From positions 1 to 19,253 of the forward strand of contig CAYMRB010000167.1 in NCBI GenBank assembly GCA_964392615.1: DNA of 19,253 nt, read 5' to 3'. The notes beneath the pieces are model-generated. The model did not search any database. It saw nothing but the letters and a program-made list of their open reading frames with translations, and was not told the DNA's origin. Source of the DNA: CAYMRB01 sp964392615 (GTDB lineage Bacteria > Planctomycetota > UBA8108). Positions 1 to 7,865 of this stretch are shown here, piece after piece (position 1 is the stretch's first letter; every line of letters starts with the position of its first letter). Both the position numbers and the translations under genes were made by a program.

Positions 1-42
1 CTCCGACTCCGACTCCGATTCCGACTCCGACTCCGACTCCGA
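1..42. repeat. Hexanucleotide tandem repeat coding for Ser-Glu
   Basis: Seven copies of a 6-bp unit (ctccga on the plus strand, one copy ttccga) start at base 1. On the minus strand they encode alternating Ser and Glu at the visible end of the lipoprotein reading frame. The array is cut by the window edge, so its full length is unknown. Confidence 0.85.
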
Positions 43-486
43 CGCGGACGCCGACGGCGCCGCGACCTCGTCGGCCCGCGCCGGCGGCAGCGGCCTCGCC
101 TCGCCTTGCTCCTCGGCGGAGTCCCACCGCAACGTGAGCCCCGGGACTTCATCGTGGACGAGTACGCGATCGACCCTCTGCGCGATCGTCGCGATGCCGT
201 CCCACGTCATCGACTCGACGCTCCACTCGGACTCGATCCGCAACGTGCGACGCGACGTCGCGGGCTCGCCGTCGATCTCGATCGCGGCGCGGAACTTCTC
301 CTCGACCGAGAACCGGAACCGATCGCCGGCAGCGAGGCGCCAACGCAGCGTCAGCCCGTCCGGATCGTCCCGCTCGACGCGCACGGAGGGCTCGCCGTCG
401 GGGGCGATCGTCGGACTCCACCGGCAACCGACCGCCAGAAGGACGAGCGCTGCGAAGACTGCGACTGTCAGGTGCCGATCGCCCAC
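1..486 (-). CDS. Small secreted lipoprotein, function unknown, 3' end beyond window
   Basis: I do not recognise a family. Reading from GTG at 486 gives an N-terminus with a short charged start, a hydrophobic stretch (residues 6-20, TVAVFAALVLLAVG) and Cys21, which fits a type II lipoprotein signal peptide. The next 120 or so residues are mixed charged/beta-like with several Trp (for example WSVESMTW). The visible end is an Ala-Ser/Ser-Glu repeat that reaches the window edge in frame, so the C-terminus is missing (162 codons visible). The GTG start lies inside the end of the upstream beta-propeller lipoprotein gene (19-nt overlap). A GGAG lies about 10 nt upstream of it, which suggests translational coupling. 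No stop interrupts the frame from 486 to 1. The reading frame and lipobox are seen directly; export to an envelope membrane is inferred. The start codon could instead be the CTG at 471. Confidence 0.7.
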   Translation of the reverse strand, partial: MGDRHLTVAVFAALVLLAVGCRWSPTIAPDGEPSVRVERDDPDGLTLRWRLAAGDRFRFSVEEKFRAAIEIDGEPATSRRTLRIESEWSVESMTWDGIATIAQRVDRVLVHDEVPGLTLRWDSAEEQGEARPLPPARADEVAAPSASASESESESESESESE

Positions 487-2174
487 AGGTGTTTCTCCGT
501 ACGGATGAACAGGCGGCCGCCGAGCACCGCCATCGACGCGAGCGTCGTCTCGCCGAGCGAGTTCCGCGCGAGAATCTCGAAGTCCCGTCCCGGCTTGACG
601 ACGAACGTGACGCCGCGCTCGTTCGTGAAGTAGATCTTGCCATCGGCTGCCACCGGCGACGCGGTGAATTTCCCCCGCAGACGGCTCTGATACACCGTCT
701 CGCCCGTCGTCGCGTCGAGGCACGTCACGATGCCGTTGTCGTTCGTGAAGTAGAGCAGATCGTCGACGAGAATCGGTGACGGTACGTGCGGGGCCCCGCG
801 CCCGGACTGCCACGCGATGTGGGTCGCGGTGACATCGTCGTCGCCACCCGGCCGGATCGCGATCGTCGGACCGTTGCGCCCCGAACACGTGTACACCAGG
901 CCGTGACCGTAGACGAGTGTCGGCACAACCTCTCGCGTCGGCCCGCTGCAGCTCCAGAGCTCCGCGCCGTTGCCCGGATCGACGCCGAGGATGCGATGAT
1001 GCACGCCGACGACGAGCTCGTCGCGTCCGCCGATGCGCAACGGCAGCACCGTGCACCACCCGTACGCGGCGTCGCGCTCGGTCTTCCAGAGCTCGTGCCC
1101 GTCGTTCTTGTCGATGCCTACGGCGATCGACTTGCCGCGACTGTGCTCCTGAAACAGCACGACCGCATCGCCGCAGATCGCGGGTGATGCTCCGGTGCCG
1201 TGCGTGCCGTCGAACCACGGCATCGGATAGTGCCAGAGCCGATCGCCGTCGTGGCTGAACGCGACGAGGCCGGTGTTGCCGAGAAACGCGACGACGCGCT
1301 CTTCGTCGACAACCGGCGTCGACGACGCCCAGCTATTCTTCGCCATGGTCTTCTTCTCTGGCGCGATCTCCGGCGCATCGCGCGTCCACAGGAGCTCGCC
1401 ATCCGAACGCCGCACCGCGATCAGGCTGCGACGCGCCCCCTTGTCGAACGCCGTGATGAGCCAGATACGGTCGCCCCAGATCACCGGCGACGAGTGGCCG
1501 CGTCCCGGAATCGGCGTCTTCCAGACGACTCCGGTCTCCGCGTCCCACTCGAGCGGCAACCCCGTCTCCTCCGAGTGCCCCTGCCCACTGGGCCCCCGCC
1601 AACGCGGCCAGTAAGCGCCCGCGTCGACCGCCGGGAGAATCGGCTCGATCGGCTTCGCCGCGGGCAGCGCGGTCGCACCGACAGCACCGACCGCCGCCTC
1701 ACGCCGCAGCCGCGCGAGCTGGCCGTCGAACATCTTCTCGCGCTCGAGGACCTTGTACGCCTTCTTCATCAGCGCGAGGAAGTCGGCCTCGATCTTGCGC
1801 CGCCTGTCGAGAGCCGCCTTCTTCGCCGGATCCGCCTCGATCGCCGCGGCACCGCCGTGCGCGGCTTCGAAGCGCGCGGCGCAGTCCGGCAGGTCGGCGC
1901 GATTCATCTCGCCGTTGAGGTCGTTGTAGTTGGTCCAGCCGAGAATCGTCTCGTGGTAGTCGTTCGTCGCGAGGTCGCGCTCGAGCTGCGCCATCTCGGG
2001 ACCGAGGGGCCACGGTTCGGCAGGTGGCCGCGGCTCGTCCGGCCGGACTGCGGGTGACTCGACGACCGTCGGTACGTCCGCCGACGGCGGCTCGGGACTT
2101 CGACAGCCCGCGACGACGAGCCAGCTCGACGCCACGACCGACAGCAAGAGACAGAACAGGACATGCGACCGCAT
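468..2174 (-). CDS. PQQ-like beta-propeller repeat lipoprotein
   Basis: 568 residues. Residues 1-23 form a hydrophobic signal and VVAGC places a lipobox Cys at 24, so the protein is probably anchored in an envelope membrane. Residues 25-185 are a Pro-rich linker and a helical, charged region. From about residue 189 (WPRWRGPSGQG) to the end the chain has repeated beta-propeller blades of the PQQ_2/outer-membrane-assembly-like type, seen as recurring SSPVIWGD, GELLWTRD, STPVVDEE, ASPAICGD, HELWKTE, SPILVDDLLYF and ASPVAADGKIYF strands. Proteins with this WRGP opening are common in Planctomycetota. Most have no known reaction, and real PQQ binding should not be assumed. ATG at 2174 is chosen because GGAGG lies 5 nt upstream and the signal peptide begins there; the frame stays open upstream but runs into the next gene. 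The downstream lipoprotein gene overlaps its stop. Confidence 0.88.
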   Translation of the reverse strand: MRSHVLFCLLLSVVASSWLVVAGCRSPEPPSADVPTVVESPAVRPDEPRPPAEPWPLGPEMAQLERDLATNDYHETILGWTNYNDLNGEMNRADLPDCAARFEAAHGGAAAIEADPAKKAALDRRRKIEADFLALMKKAYKVLEREKMFDGQLARLRREAAVGAVGATALPAAKPIEPILPAVDAGAYWPRWRGPSGQGHSEETGLPLEWDAETGVVWKTPIPGRGHSSPVIWGDRIWLITAFDKGARRSLIAVRRSDGELLWTRDAPEIAPEKKTMAKNSWASSTPVVDEERVVAFLGNTGLVAFSHDGDRLWHYPMPWFDGTHGTGASPAICGDAVVLFQEHSRGKSIAVGIDKNDGHELWKTERDAAYGWCTVLPLRIGGRDELVVGVHHRILGVDPGNGAELWSCSGPTREVVPTLVYGHGLVYTCSGRNGPTIAIRPGGDDDVTATHIAWQSGRGAPHVPSPILVDDLLYFTNDNGIVTCLDATTGETVYQSRLRGKFTASPVAADGKIYFTNERGVTFVVKPGRDFEILARNSLGETTLASMAVLGGRLFIRTEKHLWAIGT

Positions 2175-2226
2175 TCGTTCCTCCCAACGGGTTCCGTGGA
2201 CAGCCGACCTCCCCGGACCATTCCAT

Positions 2227-2326
2227 GCGGAGTTGAGCTGCCGCGCAGCGGTCAGCCTCCAACTCCGCGGGCATGGGCTGCCGGGAGCCGCCGTGGGAGG
2301 CCGCGTCGAGCGCGGCCAGCCCATGC
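2227..2326. repeat. Intergenic block of two nested inverted repeats
   Basis: The 217-bp gap between the hydrolase gene and the beta-propeller gene holds two adjacent hairpins. The first pairs gcggagttg (2227-2235) with caactccgc (2260-2268) and contains a smaller gctgc/gcagc stem. The second pairs gcatgggctg (2271-2280) with cagcccatgc (2317-2326) and contains ggccgcg (2299-2305) pairing with cgcggcc (2311-2317). No T-tract follows on either strand, so a simple intrinsic terminator is unlikely. A REP/MITE-like intergenic element or a structured RNA in the 5' region of the beta-propeller gene are the alternatives. Confidence 0.6.
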
Positions 2327-2391
2327 CACATTGAAACGGTGTCGCCACGGAATGCAAAGGGGCGACTGGGTCGAGAATGCTCGTGCGTCCG

Positions 2392-3072
2392 TCAGGACTC
2401 GACGCGGCACAGCGGCTCGACGAACTCGATCGACGCCGCGACGATCGAGTCGATGGTCTCGAGCAGCGCGTGGTCGTCGTCCAGCACGTGGAACTCGGCG
2501 TCGGGATGGCGCTCGACGTACCTCTCGACCGTCGCGAGCGGCACCGTGTCGTCATCGCGACCGTGGAAGATAATCTGCGGTGTGGCGCGGTTCGCCGGGA
2601 AAGCCGGATACTTGCGGCTCTCGTCGTAGAACTCGTAGGCGAGCGGGCACTCGCGATCGTACGCGTCGTGGTGGATCGGCACAGAGCCGAACCGCTTCCA
2701 GGCGGCCAGCGCCCCGGGCCCGAGGCGGTCGGCCCAACGAGCCCGCAGGTCGAACGCCGGCGCCAGCAGGACGAGCGCGCGGATGCCGTCGAGGCGGCTC
2801 GCCGCCTCCGCCGCCACGTACCCGCCGAGACTCGCCCCGCCGAGCACGACCGGCCCGCGGGCGCCGTCGACCGCGGCCTCCGTCACTCGCAGCATGCCGC
2901 CGACCGTCAAGTTCCGGAAATCCGGCGGATTCAGATCGGGGACGATGACCTCCCACCCGCGCGCCTCGAACGCGGCCCGGAATCGCACGGCCTTGGCCGA
3001 CGCCGGGCTCGACGCGAAACCGTGCAGATACACGAGGGACGCCCCGCCGCCCCGCTGGCCGTCGACCGTCAT
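2392..3072 (-). CDS. Alpha/beta hydrolase (YqiA-like esterase type)
   Basis: 226 residues, a typical length for small single-domain alpha/beta hydrolases. Visible family marks are YLHGF at 15-19 (oxyanion-hole region), the nucleophile elbow GASLG with Ser81, HGRDDDTVP at 170-178 with the likely catalytic Asp174, and DDDHALLE with His201. A catalytic triad is therefore complete. The HGF-SSP opening and GASLGGY elbow resemble the UPF0227/YqiA esterase group. No signal peptide or membrane segment is seen, so it is probably cytoplasmic. The substrate cannot be named. The start at 3072 follows a G-rich stretch (GGGGGCGGG) but no clean Shine-Dalgarno. It lies downstream of an intrinsic terminator and so is probably transcribed separately from the operon upstream. 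Confidence 0.85.
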   Translation of the reverse strand: MTVDGQRGGGASLVYLHGFASSPASAKAVRFRAAFEARGWEVIVPDLNPPDFRNLTVGGMLRVTEAAVDGARGPVVLGGASLGGYVAAEAASRLDGIRALVLLAPAFDLRARWADRLGPGALAAWKRFGSVPIHHDAYDRECPLAYEFYDESRKYPAFPANRATPQIIFHGRDDDTVPLATVERYVERHPDAEFHVLDDDHALLETIDSIVAASIEFVEPLCRVES

Positions 3073-3125
3073 CGCCCGCCCCCGGGCCCCTGTCGAGACG
3101 ACCCCCTCCGAGGCGACGCAGACAC

Positions 3126-3168
3126 GAAAAAACCTCCTCGGAAGAACGCGTCGTTCTGCGGAGGAGGT
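3126..3168 (-). terminator. Rho-independent terminator for the AAA-TPR-GDPD operon
   Basis: On the minus strand an 8-bp stem (plus-strand acctcctc 3132-3139 with gaggaggt 3161-3168) encloses a second 5-bp stem (agaac/gttct). A run of six T follows (plus-strand A 3127-3132). It lies about 110 nt after the stop of the GDPD-like gene and before the hydrolase gene, on the strand both are read from. Confidence 0.85.
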
Positions 3169-3277
3169 CTTCTATTCGCCGTACATCTACTGCCTTCCAC
3201 ACAAGGCGACCGGCGGAGCTTTCTCATCTTTTTCTTAACACGCCCTGACATCACGACTTAGCGGCAGGCCGAAGAGC

Positions 3278-5197
3278 TCACTGCCGCGGCTTCGCCCGCC
3301 GAACGCGCTCCTCGGCGGCCGGAGCCTTCCGCGCGCGCCGATCCCGGAGCACCTGGATCTTCGCCTTGCCGTCACCGCCGCGGGGACCGATCAGGATGAT
3401 CGGTTTCGCACGCACCTCCGATCCGGCGTCGGTCGAGGCTCCCCCGGCTCGCACCTCGATGACGTCCTGCCCCGCGGCGATCCGACGACGGAACAGCCGG
3501 ATTCCGTTCGCCTCGAGGTACGCCTGAACAACGGCGACGTCGACGTTCTCGACATCGTCGACGACGCGGATCTCGCGGCGACGCAAGTCCCCCACGGGGA
3601 TGACTGTGAGCCCGGTACGATCGGCGACGAAGCGCAGCAGATCGACCACCTGCACCGAGCCGCGCACCAGGTCCATGCGCTGACGATCGCCGGCAGGGCG
3701 CGGATCGATGCGACTGCCGACCGCGTCGTCACCACGAGTCCGATCGGACTCCGGCGGCGGCGTCCCGACGAGCGCGAGCATCGTCGCCGGTACGTTCGTG
3801 ATGATCCCGTCGATCCCGAGCCGCACGAGCGCCTCGGCCATCGCGAGGTCGTCGACCGTGTAGACCCAGACAGACATCGCGTGGCGGTGGATCTCGCGCA
3901 CGTAGTCCGGGTGGACGACCCGATGGCTGCAGACGATGGCGCTGGCGCCGGCGCGACGAGCGGTCGCGAGATGTCGACGCGCGCGGACGATCGGGTCGAC
4001 CGACACGCGATCGCCGGTAAGCCACCCTGTCGTCACCTCCGGCAGCACCTCGCGGAATTCGCGAATCGCGCGATCCGAGAAGCTCTGAACGAAAACCTCC
4101 GACGCGCTGCCGGACTCGCGCACGACCGCCGCGACGTCGCGACCGATGTCGCCAGGCTTGATCTCGACGACGGGCGTCGAGCGACCCGCGAGCGCGGCGA
4201 GTGCCTCGGCGAGAGTCGGAATCGGCTCGCCGCGATACTTCGCCGCCTTCCACGCGCCGGCGTCGAGCTTGCGCAGCTCGGCGAGCGTCGCGCCCGCAAC
4301 GCTCGCATCCTTGCGGCCCGGGAAGACCGCGCGAAAGTCGGTCGTACGCTCGAGCGTCCTGTCGTGGAAGAGCACGAGCTCGCCGTCCTTCGTGCGGTAG
4401 ACGTCGAACTCGACGCCGTCGGACTTCTGCTCGATGGCCAGGTGAACGGCGACGAGCGTGTTCTCCGGCGCCTCCGCCGACGCACCGCGATGCGCGATGA
4501 TCGGAACGCGCCGGACGGGGCCGAGGTCGACGCGCAGCGTTGCCTCGAGCGCCGCGTCGAGCGCCGTGACGCGCACGTCGTCGAACGCGACACGCGCGCC
4601 GGACAGCCCGAGGCCGAGCCGCCCGCCTGTCGCGTCGATCGCGAGCGCATGGTCGATGACGAGGCTCCCGTCGACGAAGAAGCGCACGCGTTGGCCGATC
4701 TTTTCGACCCGCAGCCTCCGCGCCTTGCCGAGGTCGGTCACCGCGCTCGCGCTGCCTCGCTCGCGCACGTCCCAGCGGCCACCGGCCAGCTGCGCCGCGT
4801 ACTCGACGCCGCTGCGGTCCGTGCTACGCTGCCGCAGCACGACCTGGTGGTAGACGACGGCGCTCGCGTCGTCTCCGTCGCGAGCATCGAACTGCAGCGC
4901 GAGCCAACGCATCGGATCCGCCACGGCGAGGAACGCCACAGTCGCTTCGAACGCGAAACCGTCGCGGTCGCCTGCCGGAAGCAGGATGCGTGCGACACCG
5001 CTGGCGCTCGAGCCGACGAGCCGGCCCGAGTCGACCTGCCAATCGCCCGACACCGCCGACCAACCTGCGGGGAGTTGCCCGGGCCGCACCGTGTCGAAAC
5101 GCTCGTCGACCGCGACGGCCGCCGCAGGGGCGCTCGTCGCGACCAAGAGCAGGCCGACGACCGCGAGTACCGTCCGCAAGAGCTGTGTTCGGATCAT
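3278..5197 (-). CDS. Exported GDPD-family protein with N-terminal LamG-like and C-terminal STN/secretin-N-like domains
   Basis: 639 residues. Residues 1-27 form a signal peptide (hydrophobic core, APAAA cleavage region). Residues about 31-213 are a beta-rich domain ending in FDDVRV, of the concanavalin-like/DUF1080 (3-keto-disaccharide hydrolase-like) style. Residues 232-475 are a glycerophosphodiester phosphodiesterase domain: AHRG with His236, ENT at 245-247, DGVEFDV with Glu263 and Asp265, FHD with His278, VVEIK with Glu345, and the closing WVYTVD and DGIITN motifs. All expected metal and catalytic residues appear present. Residues about 503-576 (VVDLLRFVADRTGLTVIP, then a short beta-alpha-beta) resemble the STN/secretin N-terminal fold, followed by a basic tail. 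GDPDs cleave glycerophosphodiesters to glycerol-3-phosphate and an alcohol; the true substrate here is unknown. ATG at 5197 starts the signal peptide and lies 14 nt after the upstream stop. An in-frame start at 5326 would overlap that gene and bury the signal. Confidence 0.85.
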   Translation of the reverse strand: MIRTQLLRTVLAVVGLLLVATSAPAAAVAVDERFDTVRPGQLPAGWSAVSGDWQVDSGRLVGSSASGVARILLPAGDRDGFAFEATVAFLAVADPMRWLALQFDARDGDDASAVVYHQVVLRQRSTDRSGVEYAAQLAGGRWDVRERGSASAVTDLGKARRLRVEKIGQRVRFFVDGSLVIDHALAIDATGGRLGLGLSGARVAFDDVRVTALDAALEATLRVDLGPVRRVPIIAHRGASAEAPENTLVAVHLAIEQKSDGVEFDVYRTKDGELVLFHDRTLERTTDFRAVFPGRKDASVAGATLAELRKLDAGAWKAAKYRGEPIPTLAEALAALAGRSTPVVEIKPGDIGRDVAAVVRESGSASEVFVQSFSDRAIREFREVLPEVTTGWLTGDRVSVDPIVRARRHLATARRAGASAIVCSHRVVHPDYVREIHRHAMSVWVYTVDDLAMAEALVRLGIDGIITNVPATMLALVGTPPPESDRTRGDDAVGSRIDPRPAGDRQRMDLVRGSVQVVDLLRFVADRTGLTVIPVGDLRRREIRVVDDVENVDVAVVQAYLEANGIRLFRRRIAAGQDVIEVRAGGASTDAGSEVRAKPIILIGPRGGDGKAKIQVLRDRRARKAPAAEERVRRAKPRQ

Positions 5198-5211
5198 CGC
5201 AGCACCGAGCC

Positions 5212-6459
5212 TCACTCCCGACTCGAAACGAATGTGGCGAACCACGTAAAGAGTACGATCGCCATGAAGTACGCGTAGCCGAGCGATCCCGCTGGCTCCT
5301 CGCGCCCGACGAGCGCGCAAGCACACGCCGCAATACCGACGAGCCCGATGATCGCCGTCGCGCTACCGAGTACGAGGCGCTTCCCGCCGGATACGGCGAA
5401 CGTTGCCGCGACCGGCAGAACATAGAACACGCAGCCGCCCGCGACCACGCCCCAGAGCAACTCGCCGGTCGCAAGGAAGGCGCCGACCAGCACGACGGCG
5501 CCGAGAAGCACGGCGCCGACGATCGTCGACGACAGCCGCTGCTGTTTGGAGAGAGCGAGCTTGCCGAACGGATGCAGCCGCAAGAACAGATTGAACAGCG
5601 GGTCCGCAATCCACGTGAGCAACACGAACGCGAACAGCAGAATCGCGATCGGGATCAGAATTCCAGCGAGCTGAGGATTGGTCTGCGCCACGCTCCGGAT
5701 CAAGCGCTGCAGCAGAACGATCCCGATGATCACGCCCCATCGCGCGGCCGACGGCAGCGTGCCCATCCAGAAGAAGTACTGCAGCATCCAGCGATAGATC
5801 AGGTTGCGCGACTTCAGCGACTCGACGACGCCCTGGCGGGCCCAGTCGAGCTCCGGGTCGAGACGCAACGCCTCGCGGAAATGCTGCTCGGCGCGCCGAT
5901 GGTCTCGTTGACGCAGATAGACCCAACCGCGGTTCGCGTGGGCGACGCCGCTGTCCGGATCGAGCTCGAGAGCGTCCTCCGCCGCTTCGGCGGCTTCGTC
6001 GGTGCGCCCGAGCTGCTGCAGGCAGATGCCGCGCAGGTGCGTGCACGCTTCGTGTTCGGCGTCGATCTCGAGTCCGGACTCCACCGCCTGCAACGCGTCC
6101 TTCCAGCGCTTGAGCCCGATGAACGCATGCGCCTTGACGGCCCACAGCGTCTCGTCCTCCGGCTCGAGACGAATCGCGGTATCGATCGCATCCAGCGCTT
6201 CGCGGTATCGCTTCTGCTCCGAGAGGACGAGCGCGAGAATCTGATGCGCGAAAGGGAAGTCGGGCGCGGCGCCGACCGCCTGCTGTGCCAGATCCGTCGC
6301 CTCGTCGACTCGCCCGAGCTCACAAACCGCCCGTGCAAGCAAGCAGAGCGCGAACGGATTCTCCGGATCCTCCGCCAGCGCCATGCGCAGCTCGCGTTCG
6401 GCGAGCTCGTGGCGGTCACGCTCGAGAAGCAACCTTCCGCGTTCGAGATGCGCGCTCAT
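5212..6459 (-). CDS. TPR-repeat protein with C-terminal multi-span membrane domain
   Basis: 415 residues. Residues 1 to about 205 are around six tetratricopeptide repeats, with recurring patterns such as ERELRMALAEDPENPFA, EALDAIDTAIRLEPEDE, AAEAAEDALELDPDSG and AEQHFREALRLDPEL. From about 220 the chain has roughly six hydrophobic segments (around 238-252, 262-285, 307-330, 333-355, 361-383, 388-412). The arrangement suggests an N-terminal cytoplasmic TPR platform tethered to the inner membrane, and there is no signal peptide. I do not recognise the membrane domain. The ATG at 6459 overlaps the stop of the AAA ATPase gene in an ATGA arrangement, so the two are very probably co-translated. The GDPD gene starts 14 nt after its stop. 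A role as scaffold or membrane partner of the ATPase is inference from this coupling. Confidence 0.85.
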   Translation of the reverse strand: MSAHLERGRLLLERDRHELAERELRMALAEDPENPFALCLLARAVCELGRVDEATDLAQQAVGAAPDFPFAHQILALVLSEQKRYREALDAIDTAIRLEPEDETLWAVKAHAFIGLKRWKDALQAVESGLEIDAEHEACTHLRGICLQQLGRTDEAAEAAEDALELDPDSGVAHANRGWVYLRQRDHRRAEQHFREALRLDPELDWARQGVVESLKSRNLIYRWMLQYFFWMGTLPSAARWGVIIGIVLLQRLIRSVAQTNPQLAGILIPIAILLFAFVLLTWIADPLFNLFLRLHPFGKLALSKQQRLSSTIVGAVLLGAVVLVGAFLATGELLWGVVAGGCVFYVLPVAATFAVSGGKRLVLGSATAIIGLVGIAACACALVGREEPAGSLGYAYFMAIVLFTWFATFVSSRE

Positions 6460-7814
6460 TTCAGACCGAGGTATTCCAGGATGTCGTCGTAGATGCCCCC
6501 CTGATTCGAGTACAGCGCGTAGTTACGCGCGGTCGCGAACCACTCCTTTGTCGTCGGCCGCTGCCTCTTGCGCGCGGCGAGCAAGTCCTTCGTTCGCAGC
6601 GGTGTCGGCTTCTTCTCGCGGACCGCTTGGCGCAGCTTGTCCTCGACGGTCGCGTCGACGAGCGCCTTGAGGTCGGCGCCGGAGAACTGCTCCGTCTTGC
6701 GCGCGATCTGGTCGAGATCGATGTCCTGCTGTGGCTTGCCTTCGAGGCAGATCTCGAGAATGCGCGCGCGCGCCTCGCGGTCCGGCGGCGGCACGAGGAT
6801 CACTTGATCGAACCGGCCAGGCCGTCTGAACGCTCCATCCAGATGCCACGGAGCGTTCGTCGCGCCCAGAATCAGCAAGCCCTCGTTGGACGAACGGATG
6901 CCGTCGAGTTCGGCGAGGAACTGGTTGATCAGCTGGCGACCGGCGGAACCGCGCATGTCCGAGCGGCTCGCACCCAACGCGTCGACCTCGTCGAAGAACA
7001 GCACGCAAGGCGCACAGGCGCGCGCCTGCTGGAACAGCTCGTGCAGCTTGCGCTCGCTCTCGCCGATCCACATGTCGAGCACGTCGTGGATGCCGACCGC
7101 GATGAACGACGCATCGACTTCGCCCGCCGTCGCGCGTGCCATGTGCGTCTTGCCGCAGCCGGGAGGCCCGTAGAGCAGCAGCCCGCCGCCGATCTTCTTG
7201 CCATAGGCCTCGTAGAGCTCGGGGTGCGCGAGCGGCTGGATGATCTTGATCGAGATCTCGTCCTTGAGCTCGTCCATGCCGCCCACGTCGGCGAACGAGC
7301 AGTCCGGCCGCTCGACCGGGACGTCCGCGCCGCCGGGAGCTCCGCCATCGCTCGTCGCCCGGATCCGTCCATCGACGACCTCCTGCACGCCATCGCCGCC
7401 GTCTTCGCCCCACACTCCGAGGCGTGCGGCCAACGCCGGATCGGCGACGTCGGGATCTTCGTCGATCGCGCGGCGATACTGCCGCACGGCGCGTTCGATC
7501 TCGCCGGCCCGCAGCAGGGCCTGGCAGTGCGCGAGATACGCCGCACCGGTCGTTCGCTCGGCCTCGACGAGCGCCTCGAGCACGACGAAAGCCTCCGAGT
7601 GCTTGCCCTGCCGACTGAACGCGTCGGCCAACGCGAGTTTGAGCTCCTCGCTGGAGGGCTCGTAGCTCAACGCGAGCCGAAACTCGGTCTCCGCTTCGTC
7701 GAGGCGGTCCGCCGCCAGCAGAAGCTCGGCGATGTGCTTGCGGAGAGGGACGTTGTGCGGCGTTGCCTGCAGCGCATCGCGAAGCGAGCGAATCGTGTCG
7801 TCGGCGTCCGGCAT
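6456..7814 (-). CDS. TPR-AAA+ ATPase (Cdc48/FtsH-like single AAA domain)
   Basis: 452 residues. Residues 1 to about 130 are TPR-like helices (for example EAETEFRLALSYEPSSEE and RAVRQYRRAIDEDPD). A Gly/Ala-rich linker leads to a single classical AAA module at about 170-400. It has FADVGGMDELK, Walker A GPPGCGKT (216-223), Walker B VLFFDEVDA (Glu276), sensor-1 Asn320 in GATNAP, arginine fingers in FRRPGRFD (330-335), and GADLKALV in the lid. The C-terminus ends with a short helix, IYDDILEYLGLK. Such ATPases unfold or remodel protein complexes. No protease, transmembrane or substrate-binding domain other than the TPRs is seen. ATG at 7814 (MPDADDTIRSL) is chosen because the open frame farther upstream reads through a palindromic intergenic element and has low-complexity, unprotein-like sequence. 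Its stop overlaps the next gene. Confidence 0.88.
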   Translation of the reverse strand: MPDADDTIRSLRDALQATPHNVPLRKHIAELLLAADRLDEAETEFRLALSYEPSSEELKLALADAFSRQGKHSEAFVVLEALVEAERTTGAAYLAHCQALLRAGEIERAVRQYRRAIDEDPDVADPALAARLGVWGEDGGDGVQEVVDGRIRATSDGGAPGGADVPVERPDCSFADVGGMDELKDEISIKIIQPLAHPELYEAYGKKIGGGLLLYGPPGCGKTHMARATAGEVDASFIAVGIHDVLDMWIGESERKLHELFQQARACAPCVLFFDEVDALGASRSDMRGSAGRQLINQFLAELDGIRSSNEGLLILGATNAPWHLDGAFRRPGRFDQVILVPPPDREARARILEICLEGKPQQDIDLDQIARKTEQFSGADLKALVDATVEDKLRQAVREKKPTPLRTKDLLAARKRQRPTTKEWFATARNYALYSNQGGIYDDILEYLGLK

Positions 7815-7865
7815 CTCGGTGGATCCGTGTCTACGGGAGTCCTGCGCCCCCGGTTGGAGTCGCTG

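Noticed and set aside
468..2174. PQQ-dependent dehydrogenase
   Set aside because: Blades are of the PQQ_2 repeat type, but the quinoprotein dehydrogenase signature residues and haem motif are not seen; it is called only a PQQ-like beta-propeller.
2175..2555. N-terminal extension of the PQQ-like gene to 2555
   Set aside because: It would overlap the hydrolase gene and place the lipoprotein signal internally. A strong GGAGG precedes the ATG at 2174.
3069..3254. Small minus-strand open frame across the terminator
   Set aside because: It runs through the hairpin and T-tract and has no ribosome site or family resemblance.
3881..5278. Plus-strand open frame of 465 codons opposite the GDPD gene
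   Set aside because: Same reason: mirror of a clear GDPD reading frame, no recognisable motif, no ribosome site of note.
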